Source: Thermoplasmata archaeon
GTDB taxonomy: Archaea; Thermoplasmatota; Thermoplasmata; Thermoplasmatales; GCA-001856825
Reading direction: 5' to 3'
Length of the DNA stretch: 64,000 nt
Assembly (NCBI GenBank): GCA_021797855.1
Contig: JAJZYX010000001.1
Location: 177,054 to 241,053 of the forward strand
In this document: piece after piece, positions 9,848-20,001 of the stretch
Layout of the letters: each line of letters begins with the position of its first letter
How positions within the stretch are numbered: position 1 is the stretch's first letter
Translations under genes and position numbers: made by a program
The notes under the pieces: generated by a model
The model's input: only the letters and a program-made list of their open reading frames with translations
The model's database searches: none
What the model was told of the DNA's origin: nothing

Positions 9848-11163
9848 ACAGTATTATTACGAGAGACCCTTTCACGGGAAAGATCCTTGAAACTTTCAAG
9901 AGCGATACATCCGAGGAGGCGCTTCGTAAGATAAGTCAGACAAGGCATGCCCAGAGAGAATGGAAGAAGAATCTCGATGACAGGATAGCCCATTTTAGGG
10001 ATGTCGTCAAGCCTAATTTTGAGAAGAATCGTGAAGAGCTTGCTTCCTTGATGACCAGAGAAATGGGAAAGCCCATCTCCCAGAGTTTATCTGAGATACA
10101 GAAAACAGTTAGGCTTATTGACTATCTGGTAGAGAATGCCACTTCCATCTATTCTGCGGAAGAAATAAAGACAGAAGCTTCAAGGAGTTATGTGAGATTT
10201 GACCCACTTGGAGTTGTGATGTGCATTGAACCCTGGAACTTTCCTCTTTGGCAGGTAGCAAGAGCAGCCTTCCCTGCAATGATTGCGGGAAATGGCGTCG
10301 TATTGAAACATGCCAGTATAGTGACAGGTGTGTCCCTTAAAATACAGGAACTTATCGATTCCCCTGCATTTCGAAGCCTCATAGTCGATGGAAAGACAGC
10401 GATGTCTCTTATAAAATACGTTGATGGAGTTGCGTTCACAGGGTCCACTCCGGTAGGTGCTGGTATCGCTGCAGAGGCCGGCAAAGAACTCAAGAAGGTC
10501 GTAATGGAGCTCGGAGGGTCTGATCCATTCATCGTGTTGGAATCTGCAGATTTAAAAAATGCCGCAAAGGCTGCAACAGTTGGAAGACTACAGAACAACG
10601 GCCAGAGCTGCATAGCATCCAAGAGGTTTCTGGTACAGGAAGAGATTTACGACGAGTTCAAGGAACTTATAAGAGAGGAGTTCTCCAGAGTCAATATAGG
10701 TGATCCAAGCAAGAAGGAAACATATCTTGGCCCTCTATCCTCCGAGGAACAAAAGAAAACTGTCGAAGGGCAGATTGCGTTCCTAAAATCAAGAGGGCAG
10801 GTCTATTACCTTGGGGAAGGGGAAGGCAACATCATTCCCCCTATTCTGGCGGAAACAGATGAAAACTATCAGGAGGAGATATTTGGACCTGTTGCCGTGC
10901 TCCGGAAATTCAAGGGAAAAGATGAAGCCATCAGTATAGCTAACGAAACACCCTACGGGCTCGGCACATCGATATGGGGGGAGAAAGAGGAGGCTGAAAC
11001 TATGGTTGGGGAGATTGAGGCCGGGATGGTATATATAAATAGCATTGTCTTTTCCGATCCAAGGCTTCCATTCGGGGGGGTCAAGAAGAGCGGTCTTGGG
11101 AGGGAGCTGTCAAAGTACGGGTCTAGAGAGTTCACGAACATCAAGACAGTCTGGGTCAATTGA
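9844..11163 (+). CDS. Aldehyde dehydrogenase, succinate-semialdehyde type
   Basis: 439 aa, slightly shorter than common ALDHs. Unlike the gene at 1603, it has the ordinary catalytic pair: Glu in MELGGSDPF and nucleophile Cys in NNGQSCIASKRF. EPWNFPLWQVARAA and FTGSTPVG form the cofactor site. PFGGVKKSGLGRELSKYG is the conserved C-terminal oligomerisation region. It overlaps the aminotransferase by 4 nt and would oxidise the semialdehyde to the acid with NAD(P). Its end overlaps the convergent fibrillarin gene by 8 bp. Exact substrate is inferred from the partner. Confidence 0.86.
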   Translation: MNSIITRDPFTGKILETFKSDTSEEALRKISQTRHAQREWKKNLDDRIAHFRDVVKPNFEKNREELASLMTREMGKPISQSLSEIQKTVRLIDYLVENATSIYSAEEIKTEASRSYVRFDPLGVVMCIEPWNFPLWQVARAAFPAMIAGNGVVLKHASIVTGVSLKIQELIDSPAFRSLIVDGKTAMSLIKYVDGVAFTGSTPVGAGIAAEAGKELKKVVMELGGSDPFIVLESADLKNAAKAATVGRLQNNGQSCIASKRFLVQEEIYDEFKELIREEFSRVNIGDPSKKETYLGPLSSEEQKKTVEGQIAFLKSRGQVYYLGEGEGNIIPPILAETDENYQEEIFGPVAVLRKFKGKDEAISIANETPYGLGTSIWGEKEEAETMVGEIEAGMVYINSIVFSDPRLPFGGVKKSGLGRELSKYGSREFTNIKTVWVN

Positions 11164-11788
11164 AGGAGACGGTAATTGCAAAGTGTCCTCTGTGGAACCT
11201 TGAAATATCCTTGATCTGCTGTACCTTGAATTCTTCCCTTATTCTCTTTATCTCATTTTCGACGGAGAAATCACTCCTAAGGGAGAAGGTTTTTAGCATT
11301 AGAATACCCCTCTTGGCTCCAAAGTATTTCATGTTCTTGGTGAAAATTTCAATCTGATTCGGTTGAGATACGTCCTGATAAACTAAATCCACCCTGTCTA
11401 TGAAGATACCAAATGTTTCCGGTTTCTGCGCGTCGGTTAGGATTGGTATGATATTTTCTTTTACCCTTGAGAGGGAGTCAAGTTTTATAAACGGGACGGG
11501 CGCGAATTCTACTGCAAACAACGAGCCCGAGAAAAGAGAATCGGCGAGATGAGATGCAGTAGTTCCCGCCCCCGCACCAAGATAAAGGACGTGGTCGTCT
11601 TTTCTGATGTCTGGCTTAAGGCCCATTTTAATTGATGAGGCTAATTTGCTCTTGAGAGGTGAAAACAGCCTAAAGTACTTGCTACCCTTCCCTACGACCT
11701 TCTCCCCGTAGATTGACTTTCCGTCTATAGAGAGGGAGTAAAGGTTACCCTTGTCCTCATAAAGGTTCGGTATGTCAAGTTCTCTCAT
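11156..11788 (-). CDS. flpA: Fibrillarin-like rRNA/tRNA 2'-O-methyltransferase
   Basis: 210 aa, the archaeal fibrillarin size. A short N-terminal beta domain (LYSLSIDGKSIYGEKVV) precedes a Rossmann methyltransferase fold with motif I VLYLGAGAGTTASHLADS, the second acidic strand LFAVEFAP, and YQDVSQPNQ. This is the catalytic subunit of box C/D RNPs, which methylate ribose in rRNA and tRNA. The usual neighbour nop5 is not adjacent; the gene is instead coupled to the PAN-type ATPase by a TGATG stop/start overlap. Confidence 0.93.
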   Translation of the reverse strand: MRELDIPNLYEDKGNLYSLSIDGKSIYGEKVVGKGSKYFRLFSPLKSKLASSIKMGLKPDIRKDDHVLYLGAGAGTTASHLADSLFSGSLFAVEFAPVPFIKLDSLSRVKENIIPILTDAQKPETFGIFIDRVDLVYQDVSQPNQIEIFTKNMKYFGAKRGILMLKTFSLRSDFSVENEIKRIREEFKVQQIKDISRFHRGHFAITVSFN

Positions 11789-12972
11789 CAGACAAACATC
11801 TCTAGATTTCCCTTTCCCTGTATGGACCTGTTCCTCTGAACGTTCATCTTCTCAACACCCTTTACGAGGTCTGCCTGTATTACGTGATCCCTGCCGTCCC
11901 TGATTGCAAACATGCCTCCCTCCACAACCGATGCCCTGAGATCAGCACCAGAGAATCCCTCCGTTATTTCTGCAATCTTTTCAAGGCTGACATCCTTGAG
12001 GTTCATCTTCTTCGTGTGAATTTTCAGTATGTCAACCCTTCCCCTCTTGTCTGGAAGGGGAATTTCGATTATCCTGTCGAACCTTCCAGGTCTGGTTAGT
12101 GCCTCGTCCAGAGTATCCGGCCTGTTGGTGGCTCCAACAAGCTTAATGTTCCCGAGCGGCTCAAAACCGTCTATCTCTGCAAGAAGCTGCATCAGCGTCC
12201 TTTGAACCTCCCTGTCCCCGGAAGTTGAAGAATCTATTCTCCTGGAACCTATCGCATCGAGCTCATCGATGAAAATTATGGATGGAGCTTTCTTTCTGGC
12301 AAGGTCGAAGAGCTCTCTAACGAGCCTTGCACCTTCTCCGATGTACTTTCTTACGAGTTCAGACGCCACTACCCGTATGAATGTCGCATTCGTGCTGTTT
12401 GCCACAGCTTTTGCAAGTAGCGTTTTCCCGGTTCCCGGAGCTCCTACCAGAAGGACTCCTGTAGGTGGCTCTATACCAACCTTGCGGAAAATGTCAGGGT
12501 TCAGTAGTGGAAGTTCAACCATCTCCTTGATTTCCCTGATCTGGTTCTCAAGACCGCCGATATCTGTGAATGTCACATTAGGCTTTTCCGCGATCTCTGC
12601 TGCAACTACAGTAGGATCGTATGCCTCAGGGATAACTGAAATAACGGACAGAGTAGCCTTGTTGAGTGCGACCCGTGTTCCTACATTGAGTTTTGATGTA
12701 GGAATATGCTCTGATGTATAAACCAAGAAACTCGGGCCAGTGGAACTCCTGATTACTACCCTCCTTTCATCTATAACGTCTTCAATTGAGCCTATAAGGA
12801 GTGGTGGTAGCTTCAGTCTGTTCAACTCCCTCTTCAGTCTCTCGATTTCTTCTGTGAGCCTTTTATTCTCTAGCTCTACGAACCTCTTTTCCTCTTCTGC
12901 AGTTCTCAGTTGTCTAAGAACTTCTTCGACATCATTATATCCATCTATGTCGTCGTCAGTTTTCGTCAGCCT
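11788..12972 (-). CDS. Proteasome-activating nucleotidase (PAN)-type AAA ATPase, start unresolved
   Basis: AAA unfoldase of the PAN/Rpt family. Counting from an in-frame TTG at 12825, residues 8-70 form the OB domain. Walker A GAPGTGKT is at 128-135 and Walker B IIFIDELD at 183-190. The aromatic pore loop is KYIGEG and the arginine-finger region is RPGRFDR. Upstream of 12825 the frame stays open to 12972 and reads as a typical PAN coiled coil (EEEKRFVELENKRLTEEIERLK), so the TTG cannot be the true start. No ATG or GTG is in frame. A GTG at 12976 sits one base out of frame and would join if the AAAA run near 12961-12965 were one base shorter. The C-terminus is Met-Phe-Val, a possible variant of the proteasome-docking HbYX tail. 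Confidence 0.85.
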   Translation of the reverse strand, partial: RLTKTDDDIDGYNDVEEVLRQLRTAEEEKRFVELENKRLTEEIERLKRELNRLKLPPLLIGSIEDVIDERRVVIRSSTGPSFLVYTSEHIPTSKLNVGTRVALNKATLSVISVIPEAYDPTVVAAEIAEKPNVTFTDIGGLENQIREIKEMVELPLLNPDIFRKVGIEPPTGVLLVGAPGTGKTLLAKAVANSTNATFIRVVASELVRKYIGEGARLVRELFDLARKKAPSIIFIDELDAIGSRRIDSSTSGDREVQRTLMQLLAEIDGFEPLGNIKLVGATNRPDTLDEALTRPGRFDRIIEIPLPDKRGRVDILKIHTKKMNLKDVSLEKIAEITEGFSGADLRASVVEGGMFAIRDGRDHVIQADLVKGVEKMNVQRNRSIQGKGNLEMFV

Positions 12973-13118
12973 TCACCAGCCTCTAAAACTATCCTCCTTA
13001 TTTAAACCTAATGTATCCGCAGAGAGGCCGTCAATAATCCTCTTTCTCGGCACTGATAATCTGAACTCAAACCTTCGAGGATGAAGCTTTCTCTGCCTAT
13101 ATTGCCTCACTCATGAAA

Positions 13119-14465
13119 CTAAATCTGAGTCTTTCCTGTCAGCACGCTCTCTATTCTTCCGTTTGTTCCTACTGAGGTAAGATAGTAAACCAAAGCTGCA
13201 ACGATGAACCCTATAAAGTAGCTCACGTCAATGCCTCCGAGCATCCTTGAAAATACAAAGGTATAGTTGAAATTGCCCAGAAAAACGTTCATGAACGGCA
13301 CTGATACGAACAGGCCAGCTAGGTAAGCAACGATGCCTCTCCACTTGAATTTACTGTCAAAATTGAGCTTTTGTCTTCTAAGCACAACAAAATCCACGAC
13401 AAGTATAGCCACCCAGGGGGATATCCAGTAATCCAGCACGAGCAGAAATGATTCGAAAAAGGAATAGAAACCTCTGTAGAACACCACCGAAAGCACCAGT
13501 CCAACTATTGCAACCAACCCAACGAAGGTTGTCCGGCTCAGCTTAATGCCTCCAACCAGACCCGACAGTGAAGCTGAATAGAGGTTGAGGACATTGGCTG
13601 CTATTCCCCCAAGCGCAATGGCGAATAGTGACAGGGGATACAACGGTCCAGAAACGCTTTTGAGCGAATCTATGGAAGAGGTACTGAGTGTTGCGAATGA
13701 TATGATCATTGCAATTATTTCAACAAATGTAGTTGAGAGCAGGGAACCTGCAAATGCGTAGCCGAATACTTTTCTCTGGGAGACATTTACCGGCAGATAT
13801 CTTGAGTAGTCTGAGGCATACGGACCCCAGCTCATTAGATAGCTGTAGGAATACGCAACCATGCCAAAGAAGGCAGTATCTACACGAGCTGATGTCAGTG
13901 AAAAACCCCCTAAAAATTGAAGATTATGGGTACCCCCAAAAAATAGGACCTTTATCAAAATGACAAGAAATAAGACCCCTAATATGTATGAAAGAGCTCT
14001 CTCAACCTTGTGAATCATGTTGTGCCCATAATAAGCTACCACGTATATTGAGGCCACGAATAACGGAATTATTACTAGGTAGGAAACCCCGAATATCAAG
14101 TACAAAGCGAGAACGCTGAGTATAATATTTACTATAAACCAGCCAAGAGTGTTTGATAAATTCAGTATACCGAACACTCTCATCACTAATCTGCCCATTG
14201 AGTTGGTTGTTGTCATCATCTGCGGATAACCCGTCTTCGGCCCCATCATTGCTGAAAGACCGACTACCGCAGCACCAATTATATTTCCTATGACAATTGA
14301 AATTATTGAACTTACAAAATTCATTCCAAGAGAGATAGGGATAAAACCTAAGGCAAAATCTGCTATCGTCAGATTTGCAGCAAACCACAGATTGAACAGT
14401 GAACGGGGCTTCCCTTGCCTTGATTCTGTAGGAATCCTTTGAATCCCGGTGGTTTCAATGGTCAC
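13119..14465 (-). CDS. NCS1-family purine/pyrimidine/allantoin-type permease
   Basis: 448 aa with about 12 membrane helices. Family features are the N-terminal SLFNLWFAANLTIADFALGF, the helix-1 segment IGNIIGAAVVG, and GPKTGYPQMMTTTNSMGR. NCS1 carriers import nucleobases, hydantoins or related compounds with Na+ or H+; substrate cannot be assigned here. The start is GTG, leaderless by promoter spacing: a TATA-like AGTTTTTAGTATA (14483-14495) lies about 25 nt upstream, and a perfect 8-bp inverted repeat occupies the gap, so repressor control is likely. Confidence 0.85.
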   Translation of the reverse strand: MTIETTGIQRIPTESRQGKPRSLFNLWFAANLTIADFALGFIPISLGMNFVSSIISIVIGNIIGAAVVGLSAMMGPKTGYPQMMTTTNSMGRLVMRVFGILNLSNTLGWFIVNIILSVLALYLIFGVSYLVIIPLFVASIYVVAYYGHNMIHKVERALSYILGVLFLVILIKVLFFGGTHNLQFLGGFSLTSARVDTAFFGMVAYSYSYLMSWGPYASDYSRYLPVNVSQRKVFGYAFAGSLLSTTFVEIIAMIISFATLSTSSIDSLKSVSGPLYPLSLFAIALGGIAANVLNLYSASLSGLVGGIKLSRTTFVGLVAIVGLVLSVVFYRGFYSFFESFLLVLDYWISPWVAILVVDFVVLRRQKLNFDSKFKWRGIVAYLAGLFVSVPFMNVFLGNFNYTFVFSRMLGGIDVSYFIGFIVAALVYYLTSVGTNGRIESVLTGKTQI

Positions 14466-14466
14466 T

Positions 14467-14484
14467 TACGAACATGTGTTCGTA
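14467..14484. promoter_or_regulatory. Palindromic operator in NCS1 permease promoter
   Basis: TACGAACA-TG-TGTTCGTA is a perfect 8-bp inverted repeat with a 2-bp spacer. It lies exactly between the TATA-like element (14483-14495, minus strand) and the GTG start at 14465. That position would let a dimeric regulator block polymerase. The core AACA-N2-TGTT recurs in the symporter promoter at 25212. Confidence 0.6.
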
Positions 14485-14494
14485 TACTAAAAAC

Positions 14495-14893
14495 TTAGTC
14501 GTTGAATATGAACCAAGAGCCAGTTGCATATACGCAAAGAGTGCCATCACCATCGAAGACCTCTACCCTTGCAAAACAGATGTTCTTCCCCTTCCTCACT
14601 ACCTGACCTACTGCCTTTGCAGGTGATTTGGCTAAAGGGCGTAAGAAGTTTATATCCAGGTTTGTCGTTACTTGATTTCTCTTCCCGACGGACAATACGG
14701 CACTTCCACCAGCGATGTCAACCATGGCGCATATTACTCCACCATTAACGATATTCCCCAGTCTCATGTGCTTTTCATCCAGGTTTAAAGTAGACTCCGC
14801 TCTCCCTTCCCCGGTGATCTTCGTTTTGATTCCTATATAATTCATAAATGCATCACGATTTATTAGCTGCTCCATGATTTCCTGGTCATCCAT
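14495..14893 (-). CDS. PaaI-type hotdog-fold thioesterase
   Basis: 132 aa single hotdog domain. The motif NGGVICAMVDIAGGSA matches the PaaI/thioesterase-4 active-site helix, with Asn and Asp in the expected places. TNLDINFLRPLAKSPAKAVGQVVRKGK forms the following strands. It probably hydrolyses an acyl- or aryl-CoA; the substrate is unknown. It lies 29 bp upstream of the NCS1 permease on the same strand, but that gene has its own promoter. Confidence 0.82.
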   Translation of the reverse strand: MDDQEIMEQLINRDAFMNYIGIKTKITGEGRAESTLNLDEKHMRLGNIVNGGVICAMVDIAGGSAVLSVGKRNQVTTNLDINFLRPLAKSPAKAVGQVVRKGKNICFARVEVFDGDGTLCVYATGSWFIFND

Positions 14894-14929
14894 AAGTCGA
14901 AATACGTAACTGCTATATTAAACAGAATT

Positions 14930-15547
14930 ATGAGGCAGGACCAGAGGAGGGCGTGGAACAGGGAATATAGACTTAGGGGGAGGTTGTGGAGGGGGGAGTT
15001 GAAAGAGAAGAAAATTTTCCTAGACAACCTGGTTCCTGGCGTTACCTTAGATGATGGCTGTGGCAATGGCAAGGGAACCCCCAAAATAGAAAATCTGGTT
15101 GGTTTAGACTTCTCTAAATTTGCATTGTCCCTCTATCAAGCCGAATCGAAGGTGCTGGGTGATATCGTTCACCTCCCTTTCAAGGCAAACACATTCTCAA
15201 ACGTGCTGCTGATACATTCGTTGGACCATCTCAGGAACGAGGAGAGAACAGAGGCTTTGCTGGAAGCTGTGAGGGTCCTAAGGGATGATGGAAAGATATT
15301 CGTTCGGGTCTTTTCAAAAAGCGACTTCAGATACGGGAAGGGAAAGGAAGTCGAGGGCGGGACATTCCGGAGGGGGAATGGGATAGAAACACACTACTTT
15401 GGGCTCAAGGAATTTCTTAACAATCGCAAATATGAGGTTCAACGGGTCATAAACGTGGATTACCATATAAATATACAAATGAAGAAATTTAAAAGAAGTG
15501 AGTTTATTATAATTTTGTCAAAATCAAAATCAAAAAATAACCAATAA
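14930..15547 (+). CDS. Class I SAM-dependent methyltransferase
   Basis: 205 aa. Motif I is LDDGCGNGKG (about residues 43-52). LVGLDFSKFALSLYQ forms the second strand, LGDIVHLPFKANTFSNVLLIHSLDHL is the motif II-III region, and EAVRVLRDDGKIFVRVF is the late-strand block, as in the UbiE/Trm9-like group. N-terminal WNREYRLRGRLWRG is basic and could bind nucleic acid. The Lys/Ser-rich tail is unusual. Substrate unknown; a tRNA or small molecule would both fit. It is divergent from the thioesterase gene and upstream of gyrB. Confidence 0.7.
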   Translation: MRQDQRRAWNREYRLRGRLWRGELKEKKIFLDNLVPGVTLDDGCGNGKGTPKIENLVGLDFSKFALSLYQAESKVLGDIVHLPFKANTFSNVLLIHSLDHLRNEERTEALLEAVRVLRDDGKIFVRVFSKSDFRYGKGKEVEGGTFRRGNGIETHYFGLKEFLNNRKYEVQRVINVDYHINIQMKKFKRSEFIIILSKSKSKNNQ

Positions 15548-15587
15548 TATAGCCTTATACAATACTATTAAAGCCTCATTTCCAAAT

Positions 15588-15600
15588 CATATATATATCG
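15588..15600 (+). promoter_or_regulatory. TATA box and ribosome site of the gyrBA operon
   Basis: CATATATATATCG centred near 15594 precedes the gyrB ATG (15626). A strong GGGAGG ribosome site at 15618-15623 sits 2 nt before that ATG. Confidence 0.5.
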
Positions 15601-15625
15601 GTTCACCGTATAGGTAAGGGAGGTT

Positions 15626-17623
15626 ATGGAAGACTATACAGCTAAGGACATTGTGGTGCTAGAAGGACTGAAAGCGGTCAGGAAAAGACCCGCAATGTAC
15701 ATAGGAAGCACAGACGTACGTGGTCTGCACCAGCTACTGTACGAGGTTCTGGACAACAGTATTGACGAAGCGATGGGGGGGTACTGTAAGAACATATTCG
15801 TTTCTGTGAAGGGAAAAACTGTCACGATTGAAGACGACGGAAGGGGTATCCCAGTTGACGTCCACCCAAAATATAACAAGTCAGCTTTGGAAATTGTGCT
15901 GACGGAACTGCATTCAGGAGCAAAGTTCGAACAGAAGGTCTACAAGGTGTCAGGTGGACTTCATGGTGTTGGCGTCCATGTGGTTAATGCCCTTTCTTCA
16001 AGTTTCGAAGTTTTCGTTAAAAGGGATGGGTTTGTGTACCACCAGGGATATTCCAAGGGTGAAAAGCTAACGCCGGTGGAGAAGGTGGGAAAGATCGAGG
16101 ACGGAAAGATAATCTGGATCAGATCGATCAGCACAAACTTTCATTTTAATTCTCCAACGGGTACCCTTATTAGTTTCGAACCAGACGAGACAATAATGGA
16201 AACAGCGGAATATTCGTTCGAAACTGTCAGCGGCAGAATAGAGGAACTCTCATACCTAAACAAGGGACTCACAATCACCCTGGACTGGAACGGAAACATC
16301 ACCACCTACCAACACGAGGGTGGAATAGAGGAGATGGTCCGGAACATGAACAAGGGTAAGAAGACCCTTCACGACGATGTGATTTACGGGCAGATAAAAT
16401 TCAACGGAGAAATGAAGGATGTTACAAAAAATGGAAAGGAGAACGACCACGGGACAGAAAAGGAGGGAGCGACCCCTAGTACTTACATTGAGTTCGCTAT
16501 CCAGTACAACGAATCTGTAAGTGAAAACCTGCTGGCATTTGCCAACGATATCAACACCAGGGAGGGCGGAACTCATGTCTCCGGCTTCAAGGGGGCCCTC
16601 ACAAAGGTGCTCAACGATGAGGCCAAGGCGAAGGAGATAATAGAGGACGACAATTTCTTCACCGGAGAGGACGTGAGAGAAGGACTGACCGCAGTTATAA
16701 GCGTCAGGATCCCTGAGCCGCAGTTTGAAGGACAGACGAAGGAGAAGCTTGGGAACAGCAACGTTAAGGGGATGGTGTTCAGCGGAGTGGCCGACTACTT
16801 GAAACGATACTTCGAGGACCATCCAAAGGTGTCGGAAATCATCTGCAAGAAAGCGTTCCAGGCTGCAGAGGCCAGGGAGGCCGCAAGGAACGCAAGGGAA
16901 ATGGTAAGGTCCAAATCATCCCTCAGCGCAACGCTTCCGGGAAAGTTGGCGGACTGCACACTTGAAGACCCTGAGAAGACCGAGTTGTATATTGTGGAAG
17001 GGGACTCGGCTGCAGGACCGGCGAAGCAGGGGAGGGACAGGTCTTTCCAGGCCATTTTACCACTCAGGGGAAAAATACTAAACGTAGAGAAAGCAGGATG
17101 GGACAAGATCCTGAAGAACAACGAGGTGAAGAACCTCTTTTCAGCTATGAATATGGGGCCAAATGATCCTTACGATCCCAAGAAACTCAGGTACGGAAAG
17201 ATAATTTTTATGACGGATGCTGACGTGGACGGGAGCCATATAAGGACCCTCCTCCTAACGCTCTTTTATAGATACCTGAAGGACCTCATAACCAACGGTC
17301 ACGTCATGATAGCACAAGTTCCACTCTACAGGATCCAAAAGGGTACGACGGTTAAGTACGTTTACACGGACAAAGAGAAGGATGAAATAGTGAAGCAACT
17401 TGGAAATCCAATAGTTCAGCGATTCAAGGGGCTGGGTGAGATGAACGCAGACCAGCTCTGGGAAACGGCAATGAATCCGGAAACTAGGAAACTCATAAAG
17501 ATACAGATAGAGGATGCTAAGGAAGCAGATTCCCTTTTCACTCTACTTATGGGAGAGCAGGTAGAACCCAGGAGGGAGTACATAATGACACATGCCACCG
17601 AGGCACAGAACATTGATGTGTGA
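15626..17623 (+). CDS. gyrB: DNA gyrase subunit B
   Basis: 665 aa, typical gyrB length. The N-terminal GHKL ATPase shows [27 protein letters not shown] and [15 protein letters not shown]. The transducer domain follows. The Toprim domain has [15 protein letters not shown] (about residue 457), [12 protein letters not shown] and [11 protein letters not shown] for metal binding. The C-terminus ends in the [17 protein letters not shown] block. Together with gyrA it introduces negative supercoils using ATP. Gyrase in archaea is regarded as acquired from bacteria. GTGA overlap couples it to gyrA. Confidence 0.97.
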   Translation: MEDYTAKDIVVLEGLKAVRKRPAMYIGSTDVRGLHQLLYEVLDNSIDEAMGGYCKNIFVSVKGKTVTIEDDGRGIPVDVHPKYNKSALEIVLTELHSGAKFEQKVYKVSGGLHGVGVHVVNALSSSFEVFVKRDGFVYHQGYSKGEKLTPVEKVGKIEDGKIIWIRSISTNFHFNSPTGTLISFEPDETIMETAEYSFETVSGRIEELSYLNKGLTITLDWNGNITTYQHEGGIEEMVRNMNKGKKTLHDDVIYGQIKFNGEMKDVTKNGKENDHGTEKEGATPSTYIEFAIQYNESVSENLLAFANDINTREGGTHVSGFKGALTKVLNDEAKAKEIIEDDNFFTGEDVREGLTAVISVRIPEPQFEGQTKEKLGNSNVKGMVFSGVADYLKRYFEDHPKVSEIICKKAFQAAEAREAARNAREMVRSKSSLSATLPGKLADCTLEDPEKTELYIVEGDSAAGPAKQGRDRSFQAILPLRGKILNVEKAGWDKILKNNEVKNLFSAMNMGPNDPYDPKKLRYGKIIFMTDADVDGSHIRTLLLTLFYRYLKDLITNGHVMIAQVPLYRIQKGTTVKYVYTDKEKDEIVKQLGNPIVQRFKGLGEMNADQLWETAMNPETRKLIKIQIEDAKEADSLFTLLMGEQVEPRREYIMTHATEAQNIDV

Positions 17624-20001
17624 TCGAAATGATTGAGAACAGAGCTATTGAAAAGGAGATGAAATACTCCTATCTTGATTACGCAATGAGTGTAATCCTT
17701 TCTAGAGCAATTCCAGACGTGAAGGACGGATTGAAACCTGTTCAGAGGAGGATACTTTATTCGATGTACGAAATGGGGGTTACCTTTGACAAGCCTTACA
17801 GGAAGTCTGCGAGGATTGTCGGTGAGGTAATGGGTAAGTATCATCCACATGGAGATTCTGCCATCTACTCAGCTCTTGCAAGGATGGCACAGGATTTTTC
17901 CCTCCGGTATACTCTGGTGGAGGGGCAGGGCAACTGGGGATCAAGGGACGGAGACCCTCCAGCAGCCATGAGATATACAGAGGCTAGGCTCAGCAAAATC
18001 TCAAATGAGATGTTGGCGGATATAGAGTATGAAACTGTTGATTTCTCCCTCACCTTCGATGGTACGCTCAAGGAGCCGCTCTACCTCCCCTCAAAGATTC
18101 CAAACATCCTGCTTAATGGAGCATCAGGGATAGCCGTCGGAATGGCAACGAACATGCCACCGCACAATCTTGGGGAGATAGTGGATGGGCTCATCCTTCT
18201 AATAAGGAACAAGAACGCTGGGCTTGAAGACCTCCTGAAGGTGGTCAGTGGCCCCGATTTCCCGACAGGGGGCATCATCCTTGGAAAGAAGGGGATAATA
18301 GATGCCTACCGCATGGGCAGGGGAAAATTTGACCTGAGGGCGAAGGCAGAGATAGTGAAGAATGAGATAATATTCACGGAGGTTCCCTACGAGGTTAACA
18401 AGGCAGATCTTTTAACAAAGATTGCAGAGCTGTCGAGAGATGGGGTAATAGATGGCATAGCCAACATAAAGGATGAAAGCAACAAGGATGGCATCAGGAT
18501 AGTAATCAAGGTGAAAGGGGATTCCAGTCCGGAAGTAACTCTGAATCAGATATACGAGCATACCCAGGCTCAGGTATCTTACGGGGTAATCAACCTGGTA
18601 CTGGTAAACAACGTTCCACGGACCATGGGCCTCAGGGAGATTATGCACGAATATCTGAATCACAGGGAGCAGGTTGTAAGGAGAAGGACTGAATTCTTCC
18701 TGAAGAAAGCAAGGGAAAGGGAGCATATACTTGAGGCCCTCCTGAAGGCGCTGGATTCAATTGACATTACCATCAAGATCATACGGTCGTCAAAGGAAGT
18801 GAAGGACGCAAGGGAAGGACTGAAGAAGCAATTTTCCCTTGATGACATTCAGGCTAACGCAATACTTGATACAAGACTGCAAAAGCTGACAGGCATGGAG
18901 ATAGCAGACCTTAAGAAGGAAATGAAGGAGATAGAGGACAACATAAAACACTACAAGGAACTTCTTGCAGACGAAAACAAGAGATGGGACCTGATAGTGG
19001 ATGAACTTGAGGAGATAAAGGAGAAATATGGAGATTCCAGGAAAACAGAGATAACGGAATCATACGTTGAGACAACCGAGGAAGAACTGATACCCCACGA
19101 AATGGATACTATCATCCTAACAGAGGATAACAGAATAAGCAGGATAGAGGCGGATACATTCGCAGCCCAGAGGAGGGGAGGGAAGGGTGTCTTCACGGGA
19201 ACTTCCGAGAGCGAGATAAGGCAGGTTATTACGTGCGACTCACACGACAGGGTTTTCTTCTTCTCAGACAACGGGAAGGTATTCCAGATGAAGGCATACA
19301 GTATTCCAAAGGGGGAAAGGAGGTCCAGGGCGAAATTGATATCTGCAGTGTTTGAAAACATGAAGGGACGGATAGTCTTCATCATGAGCGAGAGGGGAGG
19401 GGAGGGGAAGAAGTACCTTCTCTTCGTGACGGAAAGGGGAAGGGTGAAGAAGACGGAAATATCTGAGTACACCAACATCAGGTCAAACGGTCTGATTGCA
19501 CTGAAGCTGAGGCCGGGGGACCTTCTGAAGGATGTCTTCATAACCTCCGGCGAAGAGAGGATCGCCCTTCTCTCGACAGACGGTAGAATGGTCCTTGTCA
19601 ACGAAAACGAATTCAGGTCGATGGGAAGACCTGCATCGGGGGTTACAGGAATCAGGTTCAAGGGGGATAACAAGGTGGCCAGTGACGCCACAGTCACCAC
19701 GGACGAACTTATAGTAGTTTCAGAGAAAGGTCTCGGTAAGAGGATCAGCGTTGAAGACTTCACGATGAGGCATCGCGGAGCCAAAGGAATGAGGGCAATA
19801 AAGGTCACCGAGAGGACGGGAAGGCCGATATACGTTTCTTCGGTTGGCGAGGAGGATGAGCTCCTCATAATCACAAGGAATGGAAAGACAATAAGGACTC
19901 CAGTTTCATCCATACCCAGGAAGGGCAGAAATGCTCAGGGGGTCAAGGTAATAGAGCTTGATGAGGGTGATACTGTGGCATCTGTCACTCGGCTCTCTTG
20001 A
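17620..20001 (+). CDS. gyrA: DNA gyrase subunit A
   Basis: 793 aa. The catalytic tyrosine is in [11 protein letters not shown] (about residue 119), following the winged-helix block [16 protein letters not shown] coiled-coil tower lies around residues 340-500. The C-terminal beta-pinwheel contains the GyrA box QRRGGKG (about residue 517), which marks a true gyrase able to wrap DNA and distinguishes it from topoisomerase IV. Start: GTG at 17620 overlapping the gyrB stop, with an ATG three codons later at 17629 as an equally good choice. The end overlaps the convergent mevalonate kinase by 17 bp. Confidence 0.97.
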   Translation: MIEMIENRAIEKEMKYSYLDYAMSVILSRAIPDVKDGLKPVQRRILYSMYEMGVTFDKPYRKSARIVGEVMGKYHPHGDSAIYSALARMAQDFSLRYTLVEGQGNWGSRDGDPPAAMRYTEARLSKISNEMLADIEYETVDFSLTFDGTLKEPLYLPSKIPNILLNGASGIAVGMATNMPPHNLGEIVDGLILLIRNKNAGLEDLLKVVSGPDFPTGGIILGKKGIIDAYRMGRGKFDLRAKAEIVKNEIIFTEVPYEVNKADLLTKIAELSRDGVIDGIANIKDESNKDGIRIVIKVKGDSSPEVTLNQIYEHTQAQVSYGVINLVLVNNVPRTMGLREIMHEYLNHREQVVRRRTEFFLKKAREREHILEALLKALDSIDITIKIIRSSKEVKDAREGLKKQFSLDDIQANAILDTRLQKLTGMEIADLKKEMKEIEDNIKHYKELLADENKRWDLIVDELEEIKEKYGDSRKTEITESYVETTEEELIPHEMDTIILTEDNRISRIEADTFAAQRRGGKGVFTGTSESEIRQVITCDSHDRVFFFSDNGKVFQMKAYSIPKGERRSRAKLISAVFENMKGRIVFIMSERGGEGKKYLLFVTERGRVKKTEISEYTNIRSNGLIALKLRPGDLLKDVFITSGEERIALLSTDGRMVLVNENEFRSMGRPASGVTGIRFKGDNKVASDATVTTDELIVVSEKGLGKRISVEDFTMRHRGAKGMRAIKVTERTGRPIYVSSVGEEDELLIITRNGKTIRTPVSSIPRKGRNAQGVKVIELDEGDTVASVTRLS

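Noticed and set aside
12740..13084. A 114-codon plus-strand frame opposite the PAN gene start
   Set aside because: Its Ser/Leu-rich composition mirrors the antisense of the PAN coiled coil; the coiled-coil strand is the meaningful one.
18951..19913. A 320-codon open frame antisense to gyrA
   Set aside because: It is the Ser/Leu-rich shadow of the gyrA reading frame, with no domain and no promoter.
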